NCBI RefSeq assembly: GCF_900492205.1
Contig: NZ_UEYQ01000003.1
Coordinates: 310,001-374,000, forward strand
From: Ciceribacter sp. T2.26MG-112.2
GTDB taxonomy: Bacteria; Pseudomonadota; Alphaproteobacteria; Rhizobiales; Rhizobiaceae
Length of the DNA stretch: 64,000 nt
Reading direction: 5' to 3'
The position numbers and the translations under genes were made by a program. This document shows positions 55,149 through 63,508 of this stretch, piece after piece (the first letter of the stretch is position 1; every line of letters begins with the position of its first letter). The notes under the pieces were generated by a model. That model worked only from the letters and a program-made list of their open reading frames with translations. It was not told the origin of the DNA and made no database searches.

Positions 55149-55732
55149 GACATGCGGCATCCGTTGAAGACTTGAGACGGCTTCATGCGGAGAACTCCGT
55201 CCTGCGCGAGACCATAGTCGAGCACATTTTTGCCGGTGAACTGCTGCGTCGCCTATGGCAGTTCGGTATTCTCGACACTGAGATTCTCAAGAGCGAGTTT
55301 GATAACGCGGGCTATGATCTTGTGTTGACCTGCCGGCAAATCACACGCCACATTCAACTCAAGGTGACGAGGGTCGGCGGGGCACGGTCGGAGGTCAATG
55401 TTAATCTCCGGCTCGCCGAAAAGCCCAGCGGCTGCGTTATCTGGATCTCTGTCGATGACGAATTAAATCTGAAGAGATATCGCTGGTTTGGCGGCAACCC
55501 AGGTCAGCCGCTGTTGCAGATCGCCAATATGGGCGCCGTCAAACATACCAAGGGAAACGCCCAGGGCACCAAGGCGGTGCGCCCGGGCCATCGCAGCGTG
55601 AAGGCCAGCGCCTTTACGCCGATCGAGAATCTGGACGATTTGCTGCTTCACCTGCTTGGATCGGAGATTCTGACCGTTGCGAAGCGTGGACATGGCCATT
55701 ATAGCGAGGGAGAAAATCTAATCGGAGAGTAG
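55145..55732 (+). CDS. Hypothetical protein with a PD-(D/E)XK-like nuclease core
   Basis: A 195-residue protein of lower G+C than its neighbours. E32 in [12 protein letters not shown]58 in NAGYDLVLT and Q71-L-K73 in RHIQLKVT follow the spacing of the PD-(D/E)XK nuclease fold (with the QxK variant), as in DUF4365-like proteins; this is an inference from pattern. The GTG start overlaps the UPF0173 stop by four bases, and gatC follows after two bases, so it sits inside what should be a tight operon. It could be an inserted accessory gene. Confidence 0.7.
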   Translation: MRHAASVEDLRRLHAENSVLRETIVEHIFAGELLRRLWQFGILDTEILKSEFDNAGYDLVLTCRQITRHIQLKVTRVGGARSEVNVNLRLAEKPSGCVIWISVDDELNLKRYRWFGGNPGQPLLQIANMGAVKHTKGNAQGTKAVRPGHRSVKASAFTPIENLDDLLLHLLGSEILTVAKRGHGHYSEGENLIGE

Positions 55733-55734
55733 CA

Positions 55735-56022
55735 ATGTCCGTTGATCTCAAGACCGTCAAGCGCGTCGCGCACCTGGCCCGCATCGCGCTCAGCGAAGAC
55801 GAAGCCGAACGGATGATGGGTGAGCTCAACGGCATTCTCGGCTTCGTCGAACAGTTGTCCGAGGTCGATGTATCCGGCGTCGAGCCGATGACCTCGGTCA
55901 CGCCGATGGCGATGAAGAAGCGCCAGGATATTGTCACTGACGGCGGCAAGGCCGACGACATCGTTGCCAATGCGCCGGAAACCGACCGCAATTTCTTCCT
56001 GGTGCCGAAGGTGGTCGAATAA
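55735..56022 (+). CDS. gatC: Asp-tRNA(Asn)/Glu-tRNA(Gln) amidotransferase subunit C
   Basis: The 95-residue small subunit that wraps around GatA and stabilises the complex. It begins [19 protein letters not shown] and contains [22 protein letters not shown], both typical. GGAGAG lies upstream. A 90-base gap separates it from gatA. Confidence 0.96.
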   Translation: MSVDLKTVKRVAHLARIALSEDEAERMMGELNGILGFVEQLSEVDVSGVEPMTSVTPMAMKKRQDIVTDGGKADDIVANAPETDRNFFLVPKVVE

Positions 56023-56112
56023 GCCGGGGGACCAAGCGTCTCTCTGCCTTCCGCCGATCCCTTTTTCCGCGCGCTTGGCCAAAGCGCCGATTTTCTGAAG
56101 TGAACCGACATC

Positions 56113-57591
56113 ATGAGCGAACTGACCAGCCTCACCATTGCCGAAGCCCGCGCCAAACTGGTGGCCAAGGAAATCAAGGCCGTCGAACTGACGGATGCCT
56201 ATGTCCAGGCGATCGAGGCCGCCAATGACGTGATCAACGCCTATGTGACGGTGACCGGCGACAAGGCCCGCGAGATGGCAAAGGCTTCGGACGCGCGCAT
56301 CGCCGAAGGCAAGGCAGGCGCGCTCGAGGGCATCCCGCTCGGCATCAAGGACCTGTTCGCCACCCGCGACGTTCACACCCAGGCTTGCTCCGGCATTCTC
56401 AACCGCTTCAAGCCGAAATACGAATCGACCGTCACCCAGAACCTGTGGGACGACGGTGCGGTCATGCTGGGCAAGCTCAACATGGATGAATTCGCCATGG
56501 GCTCGTCCAACGAGACCTCGCACTACGGACCGGTCGTCAACCCGTGGAAGGCGAGCGGCTCCAACCAGCAGCTCGTGCCGGGCGGCTCGTCCGGTGGTTC
56601 CGCCGCGGCCGTTGCCGCGCATCTGTGCGCCGGGGCCACGGCCACCGACACCGGCGGCTCGATCCGCCAGCCGGCGGCCTTCACCGGCACCGTCGGCATC
56701 AAGCCGACCTATGGCCGCTGCTCGCGCTGGGGCGTCGTCGCCTTCGCCTCCTCGCTCGACCAGGCCGGCCCGATCGCCCGCGACGTGCGCGACGCCGCGA
56801 TCTTGCTGCGGTCGATGGCCAGCACCGACGCCAAGGACACGACCTCGGTCGACATACCGGTGCCGAACTACGAAGCCGCGCTGGGCCAGTCGTTGAAGGG
56901 CATGCGCATCGGCATTCCGAAAGAATACCGCGTCGACGGCATGCCGGACGAAGTCGAAAAGCTTTGGAGCCAAGGCGTCGCCTGGCTGAAGGACGCCGGC
57001 GCCGAGATCGTCGACATTTCGCTGCCGCACACCAAGTATGCGCTGCCGGCCTATTACATCGTCGCGCCCGCCGAAGCCTCGTCGAACCTTGCCCGCTACG
57101 ACGGCGTGCGCTACGGCCTGCGCGTCGACGGCAAGGACATTGCCGACATGTACGAAAAGACCCGCGCGGCCGGATTCGGCACCGAGGTCAAGCGCCGCAT
57201 CATGATCGGCACCTACGTGCTCTCGGCCGGCTACTACGATGCCTATTACCTGAAGGCGCAGAAGGTCCGCACGCTGATCAAGCGCGATTTCGAGCTGGCC
57301 TTCAACGACGTCGACGCCATCCTGACGCCGGCCACCCCGTCCTCGGCCTTCGCCATCGGCGACGAGGCACTCGCCGCCGATCCGGTCGCGATGTACATGC
57401 AGGACATCTTCACCGTCACGGTCAACATGGCCGGCCTGCCGGGCCTGTCCGTCCCCGCCGGCCTCGACGCCAAAGGCCTGCCGCTCGGCCTGCAACTGAT
57501 CGGCCGTCCGTTCGAGGAAAGCACCCTGTTCAAGACCGCCCACGTCATCGAACAGGCCGCCGGCAAGTTCACGCCTTCGAAGTGGTGGTAG
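56113..57591 (+). CDS. gatA: Asp-tRNA(Asn)/Glu-tRNA(Gln) amidotransferase subunit A
   Basis: A 492-residue amidase that releases ammonia from glutamine for GatB. The Ser-cisSer-Lys triad is visible: Lys in LGIKDLFAT, cis-Ser in [13 protein letters not shown], and the nucleophile Ser in [15 protein letters not shown]. It converts misacylated Glu-tRNA(Gln), and in many alphaproteobacteria Asp-tRNA(Asn). A strong terminator follows the stop. Confidence 0.97.
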   Translation: MSELTSLTIAEARAKLVAKEIKAVELTDAYVQAIEAANDVINAYVTVTGDKAREMAKASDARIAEGKAGALEGIPLGIKDLFATRDVHTQACSGILNRFKPKYESTVTQNLWDDGAVMLGKLNMDEFAMGSSNETSHYGPVVNPWKASGSNQQLVPGGSSGGSAAAVAAHLCAGATATDTGGSIRQPAAFTGTVGIKPTYGRCSRWGVVAFASSLDQAGPIARDVRDAAILLRSMASTDAKDTTSVDIPVPNYEAALGQSLKGMRIGIPKEYRVDGMPDEVEKLWSQGVAWLKDAGAEIVDISLPHTKYALPAYYIVAPAEASSNLARYDGVRYGLRVDGKDIADMYEKTRAAGFGTEVKRRIMIGTYVLSAGYYDAYYLKAQKVRTLIKRDFELAFNDVDAILTPATPSSAFAIGDEALAADPVAMYMQDIFTVTVNMAGLPGLSVPAGLDAKGLPLGLQLIGRPFEESTLFKTAHVIEQAAGKFTPSKWW

Positions 57592-57617
57592 GGCTTCACC
57601 TCTGCTTCAAACAACTG

Positions 57618-57640
57618 CGGCGCCGAGAGGCGCCGTTTTT
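57618..57640 (+). terminator. Intrinsic terminator of gatA
   Basis: CGGCGCC (57618-57624) pairs with GGCGCCG (57629-57635) around GAGA, followed by TTTTT. It begins 27 bases after the gatA stop. Confidence 0.9.
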
Positions 57641-57672
57641 CGTTCGGGTACATCGCGGGAGGGCGGCGGAAT

Positions 57673-57924
57673 CTAGGGCTTTTGCGAATGCATGTAGGCT
57701 TTCAGCACCGCGTTCATATGCGTCTGGTAGCCCTTGCCTTGGCCGCGAAACCAGTCCAGCACGTCGGCATCGATCCGGATGGTGATCTGCCGCTTGTCCG
57801 CCGCCGGCCTCACGAGTTGCGCCTTTTCGAAGAAGGCTTCGTCCAGTTCCGGAATATCGCTGTAGTCGATCTGCTTGTCAGATCGAGACGCCAGTTCCTT
57901 CAGTCTTGTCTGCGAGATGGGCAT
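57673..57924 (-). CDS. brnA: BrnA-type antitoxin
   Basis: An 83-residue antitoxin. The C-terminal ribbon-helix-helix-like segment KRQITIRIDADVLDWFRGQGKGYQTHMNAVLK is the BrnA hallmark; the N-terminal part (PELDEAFFEKAQL) should cover the toxin. It starts MPISQTRLK at ATG 57924 and overlaps the end of the toxin frame. BrnA proteins normally bind their own promoter together with BrnT. The antitoxin frame is intact, unlike brnT. Confidence 0.92.
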   Translation of the reverse strand: MPISQTRLKELASRSDKQIDYSDIPELDEAFFEKAQLVRPAADKRQITIRIDADVLDWFRGQGKGYQTHMNAVLKAYMHSQKP

Positions 57925-58184
57925 GATAGCGCATCCTTTCCTTTCTGTTCGCAAGCCGAGCCGAAATGATACGGATCGAGCCGCTTCTATCCGTGTGAAC
58001 GACGACGACGATGACCAGCGACGCGATAGCGCCTATGCTGATGATCCGGCTCCTCGCCATAGTCGAGACGCTCGTCCTTCGCGCTGAAGACCGACCCGTC
58101 GAAGATCAGGCAGGCTTCCTCAAAAGAGATGCCGTGCTTCTGACGATTGATCCTGTTCTTCGTCTCGTCCCATTCGAAACTCAT
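57878..58184 (-). pseudogene. brnT: BrnT-type toxin gene with an internal frameshift
   Basis: The first frame starts MSFEWDETKNRINRQKHGI and reaches DYGEE; the second continues RIISIGAIASLVIVVVVHTD and SIRIISARLANRKERMRY, together a complete BrnT ribonuclease-like toxin. The switch is at about 58049, where a single extra C on the minus strand (within GAGCCGG) breaks the frame; without it the join reads GEERIISIG as in the family. Either the toxin is inactivated or this is a base-call error. The second frame runs 47 bases into brnA before stopping at 57878. Confidence 0.8.
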
Positions 58185-58189
58185 GACGT

Positions 58190-58218
58190 AATGTAACTAC
58201 AAATGTAGTGCCTGGCAA
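58190..58218 (-). promoter_or_regulatory. brnTA promoter with palindromic operator
   Basis: On the minus strand TTGCCA (58218-58213), 17 bases, TACATT (58195-58190). Inside and across the spacer lie overlapping palindromes ACTACA-AA-TGTAGT (58196-58209, plus strand) and TGTA-AC-TACA (58192-58201), likely BrnA-BrnT operator half-sites. The predicted start falls at or beside the ATG of brnT, so the message is probably leaderless, and no ribosome site is visible. Confidence 0.6.
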
Positions 58219-58243
58219 CGGCAGGAAATCCCGCCGTTGCCAG
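58212..58243. repeat. Perfect 11-bp hairpin between yjhX-like gene and brnT
   Basis: CTGGCAACGGC (58212-58222) pairs with GCCGTTGCCAG (58233-58243) around a 10-base loop. It lies nine bases after the stop of the minus-strand YjhX-like gene and overlaps the brnT -35 box. No T-run follows, so termination is uncertain; it may insulate the two genes. Confidence 0.5.
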
Positions 58244-58251
58244 TGTTCTCC

Positions 58252-58509
58252 TCACCTGTTGTCCGGCTGTGACCTGACCAGAACCAGGCCGCGTTCGGTA
58301 ATGCGGTAGGGGTGGCCGCCGGAAGACTTGATCGCCCTCTTCTGCTTCAGCTTGCGGAAGGCGATGACGTCGAGGCCGCTGAACACCCAGCCTTCGCGGG
58401 TGAAGAGCTGGATCTTTTCTATTCTGCGGTTTTCGTCACGGGTGAGTTCGATGCGCCCGCCCTGGGCGAGCAGGTGGAGGATGCGCTGTTCGGCGCGGGA
58501 GATGTCCAT
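58252..58509 (-). CDS. YjhX-like (UPF0386) protein, possible toxin
   Basis: An 85-residue protein starting MDISRAEQRILHLLAQGGRI and ending SGGHPYRITERGLVLVRSQ, which match UPF0386. E. coli YjhX of this family has been described as a toxin paired with YjhQ, an acetyltransferase. No YjhQ partner is adjacent, though a GNAT gene lies about 430 bases away on the other strand. A short stable hairpin GCGCTCG/CGAGCGC (58527-58545) sits in its leader. A longer frame to 58614 is not supported. Confidence 0.88.
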   Translation of the reverse strand: MDISRAEQRILHLLAQGGRIELTRDENRRIEKIQLFTREGWVFSGLDVIAFRKLKQKRAIKSSGGHPYRITERGLVLVRSQPDNR

Positions 58510-58937
58510 GGTGTCGATCCGGATAAGCGCTCGAGAGACGAGCGCGCAAAAACGATACCGGCGCCGCTGAGGCGTCGGGGCTTCGCTTTTTTCGGGCCCA
58601 GGCGCGCGGATCATGAGGATCGCGGGCAGGGGCCCTTACCGGGACTCCGACTGACGGAACATCCAAACTCCATTGGTTACGGCTTGAAAATGGGCATGGC
58701 CGGCCTCCCGGTCAAGCGCCCGATGCCGCGACATGACGTCATCCGCGGGCGCCGTGTCGAATCGGTCACAGCGTTGTTTCAACGAGGGGCGGCATTCTCC
58801 TGGAGTTTCCCAACGCTCACGAGCGCAGCTAGCCGACGGAAAACGTTGGGAAAAATTAGAGCCGTAGGGGGCGCCGGACGGCAGGCTGGAAAATCCCGCG
58901 GCGCGATGGTCTACTATCGGTGAAAGATGGGGTGCCG
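58510..58937. other. Intergenic region with an inverted repeat, no gene
   Basis: About 430 bases between divergent genes. Apart from the leader hairpin of the YjhX-like gene, the clearest element is a 10-base inverted repeat TTTCCCAACG (58806-58815) / CGTTGGGAAA (58844-58853) with a 28-base spacer. It has no T-run and could be an operator or a small structured transcript. Frames here show no ribosome sites. Confidence 0.5.
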
Positions 58938-59447
58938 ATGATCACCATACGCAATGCCCGCCGCGACGAAGCGGACCTGCTGGCCGCCATCGGCTTTCGT
59001 GCCTGGGAAAAGGCGATGATCCCGGTCGGCGAGACGAAGACGATGGTCGAGGGCGCCCGCTCCGCCTTCCTTAATTTCACCCGCTCGGGATGGCTGACGA
59101 TCTCGGTCATCGAGCTGAACGGTCAGCCCGCCGGCTGGGCGGCGCGCGAGGAGCTCGACGAGAACATCACCGACTTCTGGATCGATCCGGATTTCCAGGG
59201 CATGGGATTGGGGACGGCGCTGCTCGAGGAGATCGAGAAGGAAGTCCTGCATCAGGGGTTTTCCAAGGCAAGCCTGCAGACCCACGCCAAGAACGAAGAG
59301 GCGGTGCATTTCTTCGAGAAGCATGGCTATGCGGTGCACTGGCTGACGATCGCCTACAATCCCAAGCTCGATCGCGACGTCCAGTCGGTCGGCCTGTCGA
59401 AGCAGCTGGCCGCGCCGGTTTCTCCCGCCTACGGCCAGGAATTCTAG
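58938..59447 (+). CDS. GNAT-family N-acetyltransferase
   Basis: A 169-residue acetyltransferase. The acetyl-CoA loop is FWIDPDFQGMGLGTALLEEIE (pattern Q/RxxGxG/A) and the C-terminal motif is AVHFFEKHGYAV. ATG 58938 has a GGGG five bases upstream; an in-frame GTG at 58920 is possible. The stop codon TAG overlaps that of the next, convergent gene through a shared CTAG. Substrate unknown. Confidence 0.88.
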   Translation: MITIRNARRDEADLLAAIGFRAWEKAMIPVGETKTMVEGARSAFLNFTRSGWLTISVIELNGQPAGWAAREELDENITDFWIDPDFQGMGLGTALLEEIEKEVLHQGFSKASLQTHAKNEEAVHFFEKHGYAVHWLTIAYNPKLDRDVQSVGLSKQLAAPVSPAYGQEF

Positions 59448-59776
59448 CGTCCCCCAATAGCCTGGACGCCAGCCTGGATCGCAGCGATTGCCGCCGCCGG
59501 CGCCAGCAGAAGGGTAACGGCGAGGAGGACCTGCAGCACGAACAGGACAGGCAGCACCACAAAGAAGGGAGGCTTGCGCGTCTTGTGGCGCAAGAGCCGC
59601 TGAGCGAGAAAAGCGCCGATCCCGCCGCCAAGCACGGCGAGCCAGAGCAGGGTGGATTCCCGCACCCGCCAGTCGCCGTTCCGCGCGGCAACCTTGTCGA
59701 AGGCGTAGATGCCGAAGACGGCGAGGTTGTAGAGCGCGGCGATGGCGACGAGGATGAGCATGTTTGCAGAGGCCAT
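59444..59776 (-). CDS. DUF1294 membrane protein
   Basis: A 110-residue membrane protein with four hydrophobic stretches. AVLGGGIGAFLAQRLLRHKTRKPPF in the middle is the family signature. Starts at GTG 59782, ATG 59776 or ATG 59761 are possible; none has a strong ribosome site. Function unknown. Confidence 0.85.
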   Translation of the reverse strand: MASANMLILVAIAALYNLAVFGIYAFDKVAARNGDWRVRESTLLWLAVLGGGIGAFLAQRLLRHKTRKPPFFVVLPVLFVLQVLLAVTLLLAPAAAIAAIQAGVQAIGGR

Positions 59777-59914
59777 GCGCACCAGTCTAGCGACTGCCGT
59801 TTAACGCTTTGTACGCCGCCGAAGCCCGCCGCGCGGACCGCACAAGCCTTGCGCCACCGCCGCATTTGTTCTACCTCACGGGCTTGAGAAATCCACGCAT
59901 GACACGAGCAGCCG

Positions 59915-61420
59915 ATGACCCTTGTTGACACCCGCACGCCCGATCCGAAACGCTTCATCCCCGGCGCCACCGGTGACTGGGAGATCGTCATCGGCATGGA
60001 AGTCCACGCCCAGGTGACGAGCAATTCGAAGCTGTTCTCGGGCGCGTCGACGACCTTCGGCAATGCGCCGAACTCCAACGTGTCGCTGGTCGATGCGGCC
60101 ATGCCCGGCATGCTGCCCGTGATCAACGAGGAATGCGTCGCCCAGGCCGTGCGAACCGGTCTTGGTCTGAAGGCCCAGATCAACAAGCGCTCGATCTTCG
60201 ACCGCAAGAACTATTTCTATCCCGACCTGCCGCAGGGCTACCAGATCTCGCAGTTCAAGGACCCGATCGTCGGAGAGGGCAAGATCATCATCTCGCTCGG
60301 TCCCGACCGCCAGGGCAATTTCGAGGACATCGAAATCGGCATCGAGCGCCTGCATCTGGAACAGGATGCCGGCAAGTCGATGCATGACCAGCATCCGACC
60401 ATGTCCTATGTCGACCTCAACCGTTCGGGCGTGGCGCTGATGGAAATCGTCTCCAAGCCCGACATGCGCTCCTCGGACGAAGCCAAGGCCTACATGACCA
60501 AGCTGCGCTCGATCGTGCGCTATCTCGGCACCTGCGACGGCAACATGGACGAGGGCTCGATGCGTGCCGACGTCAACGTCTCCGTGCGCAAGCCCGGAGG
60601 CGAGTTTGGCACGCGCTGCGAGATCAAGAACGTCAACTCGATCCGCTTCATCGGCCAGGCCATCGAATATGAGGCCCGTCGCCAGATCGCCATCCTCGAG
60701 GACGGCGGCTCGATCGACCAGGAGACCCGCCTGTTTGATCCGGGCAAGGGCGAGACCCGTTCGATGCGCTCGAAGGAAGACGCGCATGACTATCGATACT
60801 TTCCCGATCCGGACCTGCTGCCGCTGGAATTCGACGATGCCTTCGTCGAGAGGCTGAAAAAGGACCTGCCGGAGCTCCCCGACGACAAGAAGGCCCGTTT
60901 CGTCCGCGAACTCGGCCTCTCGGTCTACGACGCTTCAGTGCTCGTCTCGGAAAAGGCGATCGCCGATTATTTCGAGGCCGTGGCCGAGGGCCGCGACGGC
61001 AAGACGGCCGCCAACTGGGTCATCAACGACCTGCTGGGTGCCTTGAACAAAGCCGGCAAAGCCATTGAAGAGACTCCGGTTTCGCCCGCCCAGCTTGGCG
61101 GCATCATCGACCTCATCAAGGCCGAGACCATTTCCGGCAAGATCGCCAAGGACCTGTTCGAGATCGTCTTCAACGAAGGCGGCGACCCGGCCGAAATCGT
61201 CGAGAGCCGCGGCATGAAGCAGGTGACCGATACCGGCGCCATCGAAGAGGCCGTCGATGAAATCATCGCCGCCAACCCCGACCAGGTCGCCAAGGTGCTG
61301 GCCAAGCCGACGCTGGCCGGCTGGTTCGTCGGCCAGGTGATGAAGGCGACCGGCGGCAAGGCCAATCCCCAGGCCGTGCAGGCGCTGGTCAAGGCCAAGC
61401 TCGGCATCGTCGAGGAATAA
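59915..61420 (+). CDS. gatB: Asp-tRNA(Asn)/Glu-tRNA(Gln) amidotransferase subunit B
   Basis: A 501-residue subunit that phosphorylates the misacylated tRNA and receives ammonia from GatA. The N-terminal cradle contains [20 protein letters not shown] and [12 protein letters not shown]; the C-terminal YqeY-like tRNA-binding tail ends with [12 protein letters not shown]. It is about 2.3 kb downstream of gatA, separated by the brn and yjhX-like genes, so the gat genes are not one operon here. Confidence 0.97.
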   Translation: MTLVDTRTPDPKRFIPGATGDWEIVIGMEVHAQVTSNSKLFSGASTTFGNAPNSNVSLVDAAMPGMLPVINEECVAQAVRTGLGLKAQINKRSIFDRKNYFYPDLPQGYQISQFKDPIVGEGKIIISLGPDRQGNFEDIEIGIERLHLEQDAGKSMHDQHPTMSYVDLNRSGVALMEIVSKPDMRSSDEAKAYMTKLRSIVRYLGTCDGNMDEGSMRADVNVSVRKPGGEFGTRCEIKNVNSIRFIGQAIEYEARRQIAILEDGGSIDQETRLFDPGKGETRSMRSKEDAHDYRYFPDPDLLPLEFDDAFVERLKKDLPELPDDKKARFVRELGLSVYDASVLVSEKAIADYFEAVAEGRDGKTAANWVINDLLGALNKAGKAIEETPVSPAQLGGIIDLIKAETISGKIAKDLFEIVFNEGGDPAEIVESRGMKQVTDTGAIEEAVDEIIAANPDQVAKVLAKPTLAGWFVGQVMKATGGKANPQAVQALVKAKLGIVEE

Positions 61421-61424
61421 GGCC

Positions 61425-61922
61425 TTGTTCTTCGTCCGCACCGCCAGCCTCAACGACGCGGATGCTCTCCGCGCCCTGCTGTCGGAGACTTTTCACGCCA
61501 CCTATGACCCGCTCTACGGTGAGGCGAAGGTGCGCGAACTGGTGGATGCCTGGCACTCGATCCCGGTCCTCAAGACCCGGATCGAGAAGAAGGGCGGCGA
61601 GTTCCTCGTGGCGGACGATGGCAGGCAGCTCGGCGGCATGGCCTATGCGGCCATGTCGGCGAAGATGGCCAAGACCGCCTTCCTGCATCAGCTCTACGTC
61701 CGGCCTTCGTGCCAGCGCATGGGCATCGGCCGCGATCTCTTTGCCGAGCTGGAGACTTGCTTTCCCGATGCCGAGATCATGCGGCTCGAGGTCGAGCCGC
61801 GCAACACCGCGGCGGTCGTCTTCTATCAGGAACACGGCTTCGTCGAGGTCGATCGCACGACGAGTTGCGGCGGGCCGGACAGCGGTCTGCCGGCCATCGT
61901 CATGGAAAAGCGGCTCGGTTGA
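61425..61922 (+). CDS. GNAT-family N-acetyltransferase
   Basis: A 165-residue acetyltransferase with acetyl-CoA loop LYVRPSCQRMGIGRDLFAELE and the C-terminal NTAAVVFYQEHGFVEVDR. The start appears to be TTG 61425, four bases after gatB, with AATAAGG upstream; no ATG is near. Probably translated from the gatB message. Substrate unknown. Confidence 0.85.
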   Translation: MFFVRTASLNDADALRALLSETFHATYDPLYGEAKVRELVDAWHSIPVLKTRIEKKGGEFLVADDGRQLGGMAYAAMSAKMAKTAFLHQLYVRPSCQRMGIGRDLFAELETCFPDAEIMRLEVEPRNTAAVVFYQEHGFVEVDRTTSCGGPDSGLPAIVMEKRLG

Positions 61923-61949
61923 GCAATGCCCTTTTGAGCCGGCCCGGCC

Positions 61950-62387
61950 TCAGTTGTCCATCTCGACTTCTTCCGACCTGCCGTTCTCGTCATAGATCAG
62001 CACCGGCGTGCACTCGATCAGATAGGGCCGCTTGATGTTGTCGCAGGCGACCTTGGCCGCAGCCATGGCGAGTTCCTTGGTGTCCGAGCCGCAATAGTAT
62101 TCGTGCCAGTGCGGGCCCTCGGACGAGCGCATGAAGACGTCGACGCTGAAGCGCGCCGGGAAACAATAGGCCTGCTCCAAGCAGTCCTCGTCCGTTCCGC
62201 CGCCATCGACGCATTGCTTCTTCGCGCAGTCGAAGGCGGTGGCGGCATCCTTGCCGGTGCACACCCCGCTGGACATCTCCGGTGCCTGGACGAAGGCGAT
62301 GCCTTGGCGCCCGCCTTCCTCTGCGATCGCACCCGTCGCCGTGAGCGCGAACACGAAAATAAGCGTGCAAAACCCTCTCACTGTCAT
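61950..62387 (-). CDS. Exported Cys-rich hypothetical protein
   Basis: A 145-residue protein with a signal peptide (GFCTLIFVFALTATGAIA, cleavage near residue 22). The mature part has about eight cysteines (GVCTGK, FDCAKKQC, DCLEQAYC, YYCGS, VACDN, IECTP), pointing to disulfides in the periplasm. AGGAGGG stands just upstream of ATG 62387. The pattern is reminiscent of DUF4189-like proteins, but I would not assign it. Confidence 0.78.
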   Translation of the reverse strand: MTVRGFCTLIFVFALTATGAIAEEGGRQGIAFVQAPEMSSGVCTGKDAATAFDCAKKQCVDGGGTDEDCLEQAYCFPARFSVDVFMRSSEGPHWHEYYCGSDTKELAMAAAKVACDNIKRPYLIECTPVLIYDENGRSEEVEMDN

Positions 62388-62444
62388 GCGGCCCTCCTGC
62401 ATCCTCCGTAACCTCGACATCAGTAACGCGCGGAAGGAAAGAAT

Positions 62445-62912
62445 ATGCAAGGGTCGGCGATCACCATCAGGAAGGCTCGCGAGCAGGACGTCGCGGCAAT
62501 CGTTGCGATCCTCGCCTCGGACGATATCGGCGGCCATGGCGACACGACCGACAAAGCCGCGCGTGCGGACTATCTGCATGCCTTCCGCACCCTGGAGCAG
62601 ACGCCGCGCGAAACCCTCTATGTCGCCGAGTGCGACGGGGAGATCGTCGGCACGTTCCAGACCCTCCTGACCACCACGCTGACCGGACGCGGCGCGACCT
62701 CGATGATCGTCGAGGCGGTGCAGACACGGCCCGACATGCGCGGCCGCGGCATCGGTGGCCAGATGATCGGCTTCTGCCTCGAGGAGGCAAGGCGGCTCGG
62801 TCTGCGCCAGGTGCAATTGACCTCGAATGCCGCCCGCACAGATGCGCATCGCTTCTACGAACGGCTCGGATTCGCCAAGAGCCATTTCGGCTTCAAGTAC
62901 AAGCTGAAATGA
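62445..62912 (+). CDS. GNAT-family N-acetyltransferase
   Basis: A 155-residue acetyltransferase with the acetyl-CoA loop VQTRPDMRGRGIGGQMIGFCLE and the end HRFYERLGFAKSHFGFKYKL. AAGGAAAG precedes ATG 62445. Length and motifs are normal for small single-domain GNAT enzymes. Substrate unknown. Confidence 0.87.
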   Translation: MQGSAITIRKAREQDVAAIVAILASDDIGGHGDTTDKAARADYLHAFRTLEQTPRETLYVAECDGEIVGTFQTLLTTTLTGRGATSMIVEAVQTRPDMRGRGIGGQMIGFCLEEARRLGLRQVQLTSNAARTDAHRFYERLGFAKSHFGFKYKLK

Positions 62913-63016
62913 GTGCTGCGACACGGCGAATCACTGGACAATCGCCCATCGAGGCGGCATAAGCGGAGAACGATGACAATCCGGTGGTCGACAAGGCCCG
63001 GAGCCAAGGACGAGAC

Positions 63017-63415
63017 ATGAAGCAGCTTCTGTTGGAACTTTTCACCTGGTGGAACGGTCAGACCATGGGCACGCGTTTCTTCACCTGGCGCAAGGGCACG
63101 AAGGTCGGCGAAGACCAGTTCGGCAACATCTATTACGAGGGCGGCACCACCACCTTCGGACTGCCGCGCCGCTGGGTCATCTATAAGGGCTATGCCGACG
63201 CCTCGACCATTCCGGCCGGCTGGCATGGCTGGATGCATTACCGCACTGACGTTCCGCCGTCCAAGGAAGACTACAAGGCCGCGGAATGGCAAAAACCGCA
63301 CCGCGCCAATGCCACCGGCACGGCGAATGCCTATCGTCCCCAGGGTTCGATCGCCGTTGCGGGCGAGCGTCCGCGCGTCACCGGCGACTATGACGCCTGG
63401 ACCCCCGGCAACTGA
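63017..63415 (+). CDS. NADH:ubiquinone oxidoreductase accessory subunit NDUFA12 (B17.2) type
   Basis: A 132-residue protein. FTWWNGQTMGTRFFTWRKGTKVGEDQFGN, then RRWVIYKGYADASTIPAGWHGWMHY and DVPPSKEDY are classic NDUFA12/B17.2 signatures. It is one of the few mitochondrial accessory subunits shared with alphaproteobacteria and is thought to bind the hydrophilic arm of complex I. ATG 63017 was chosen over an upstream in-frame start because it gives the conserved N-terminus. It lies far from the nuo operon, next to a DUF2155 gene as in other rhizobia. Confidence 0.93.
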   Translation: MKQLLLELFTWWNGQTMGTRFFTWRKGTKVGEDQFGNIYYEGGTTTFGLPRRWVIYKGYADASTIPAGWHGWMHYRTDVPPSKEDYKAAEWQKPHRANATGTANAYRPQGSIAVAGERPRVTGDYDAWTPGN

Positions 63416-63508
63416 CACCGGATTTGGCCACAATTCGGTTCTAGGGCCTCTGTGTGGAGGCCGCTCTGATCGCGGCACCGCATATTCGAAGGCTGGAGAA
63501 TGGCAGAC

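Noticed and set aside
58806..58853. Inverted repeat TTTCCCAACG/CGTTGGGAAA as an attachment site or transposon end
   Set aside because: No target-site duplication, transposase or integrase is nearby; the arms are separated by 28 bases and there is no second copy in the window.
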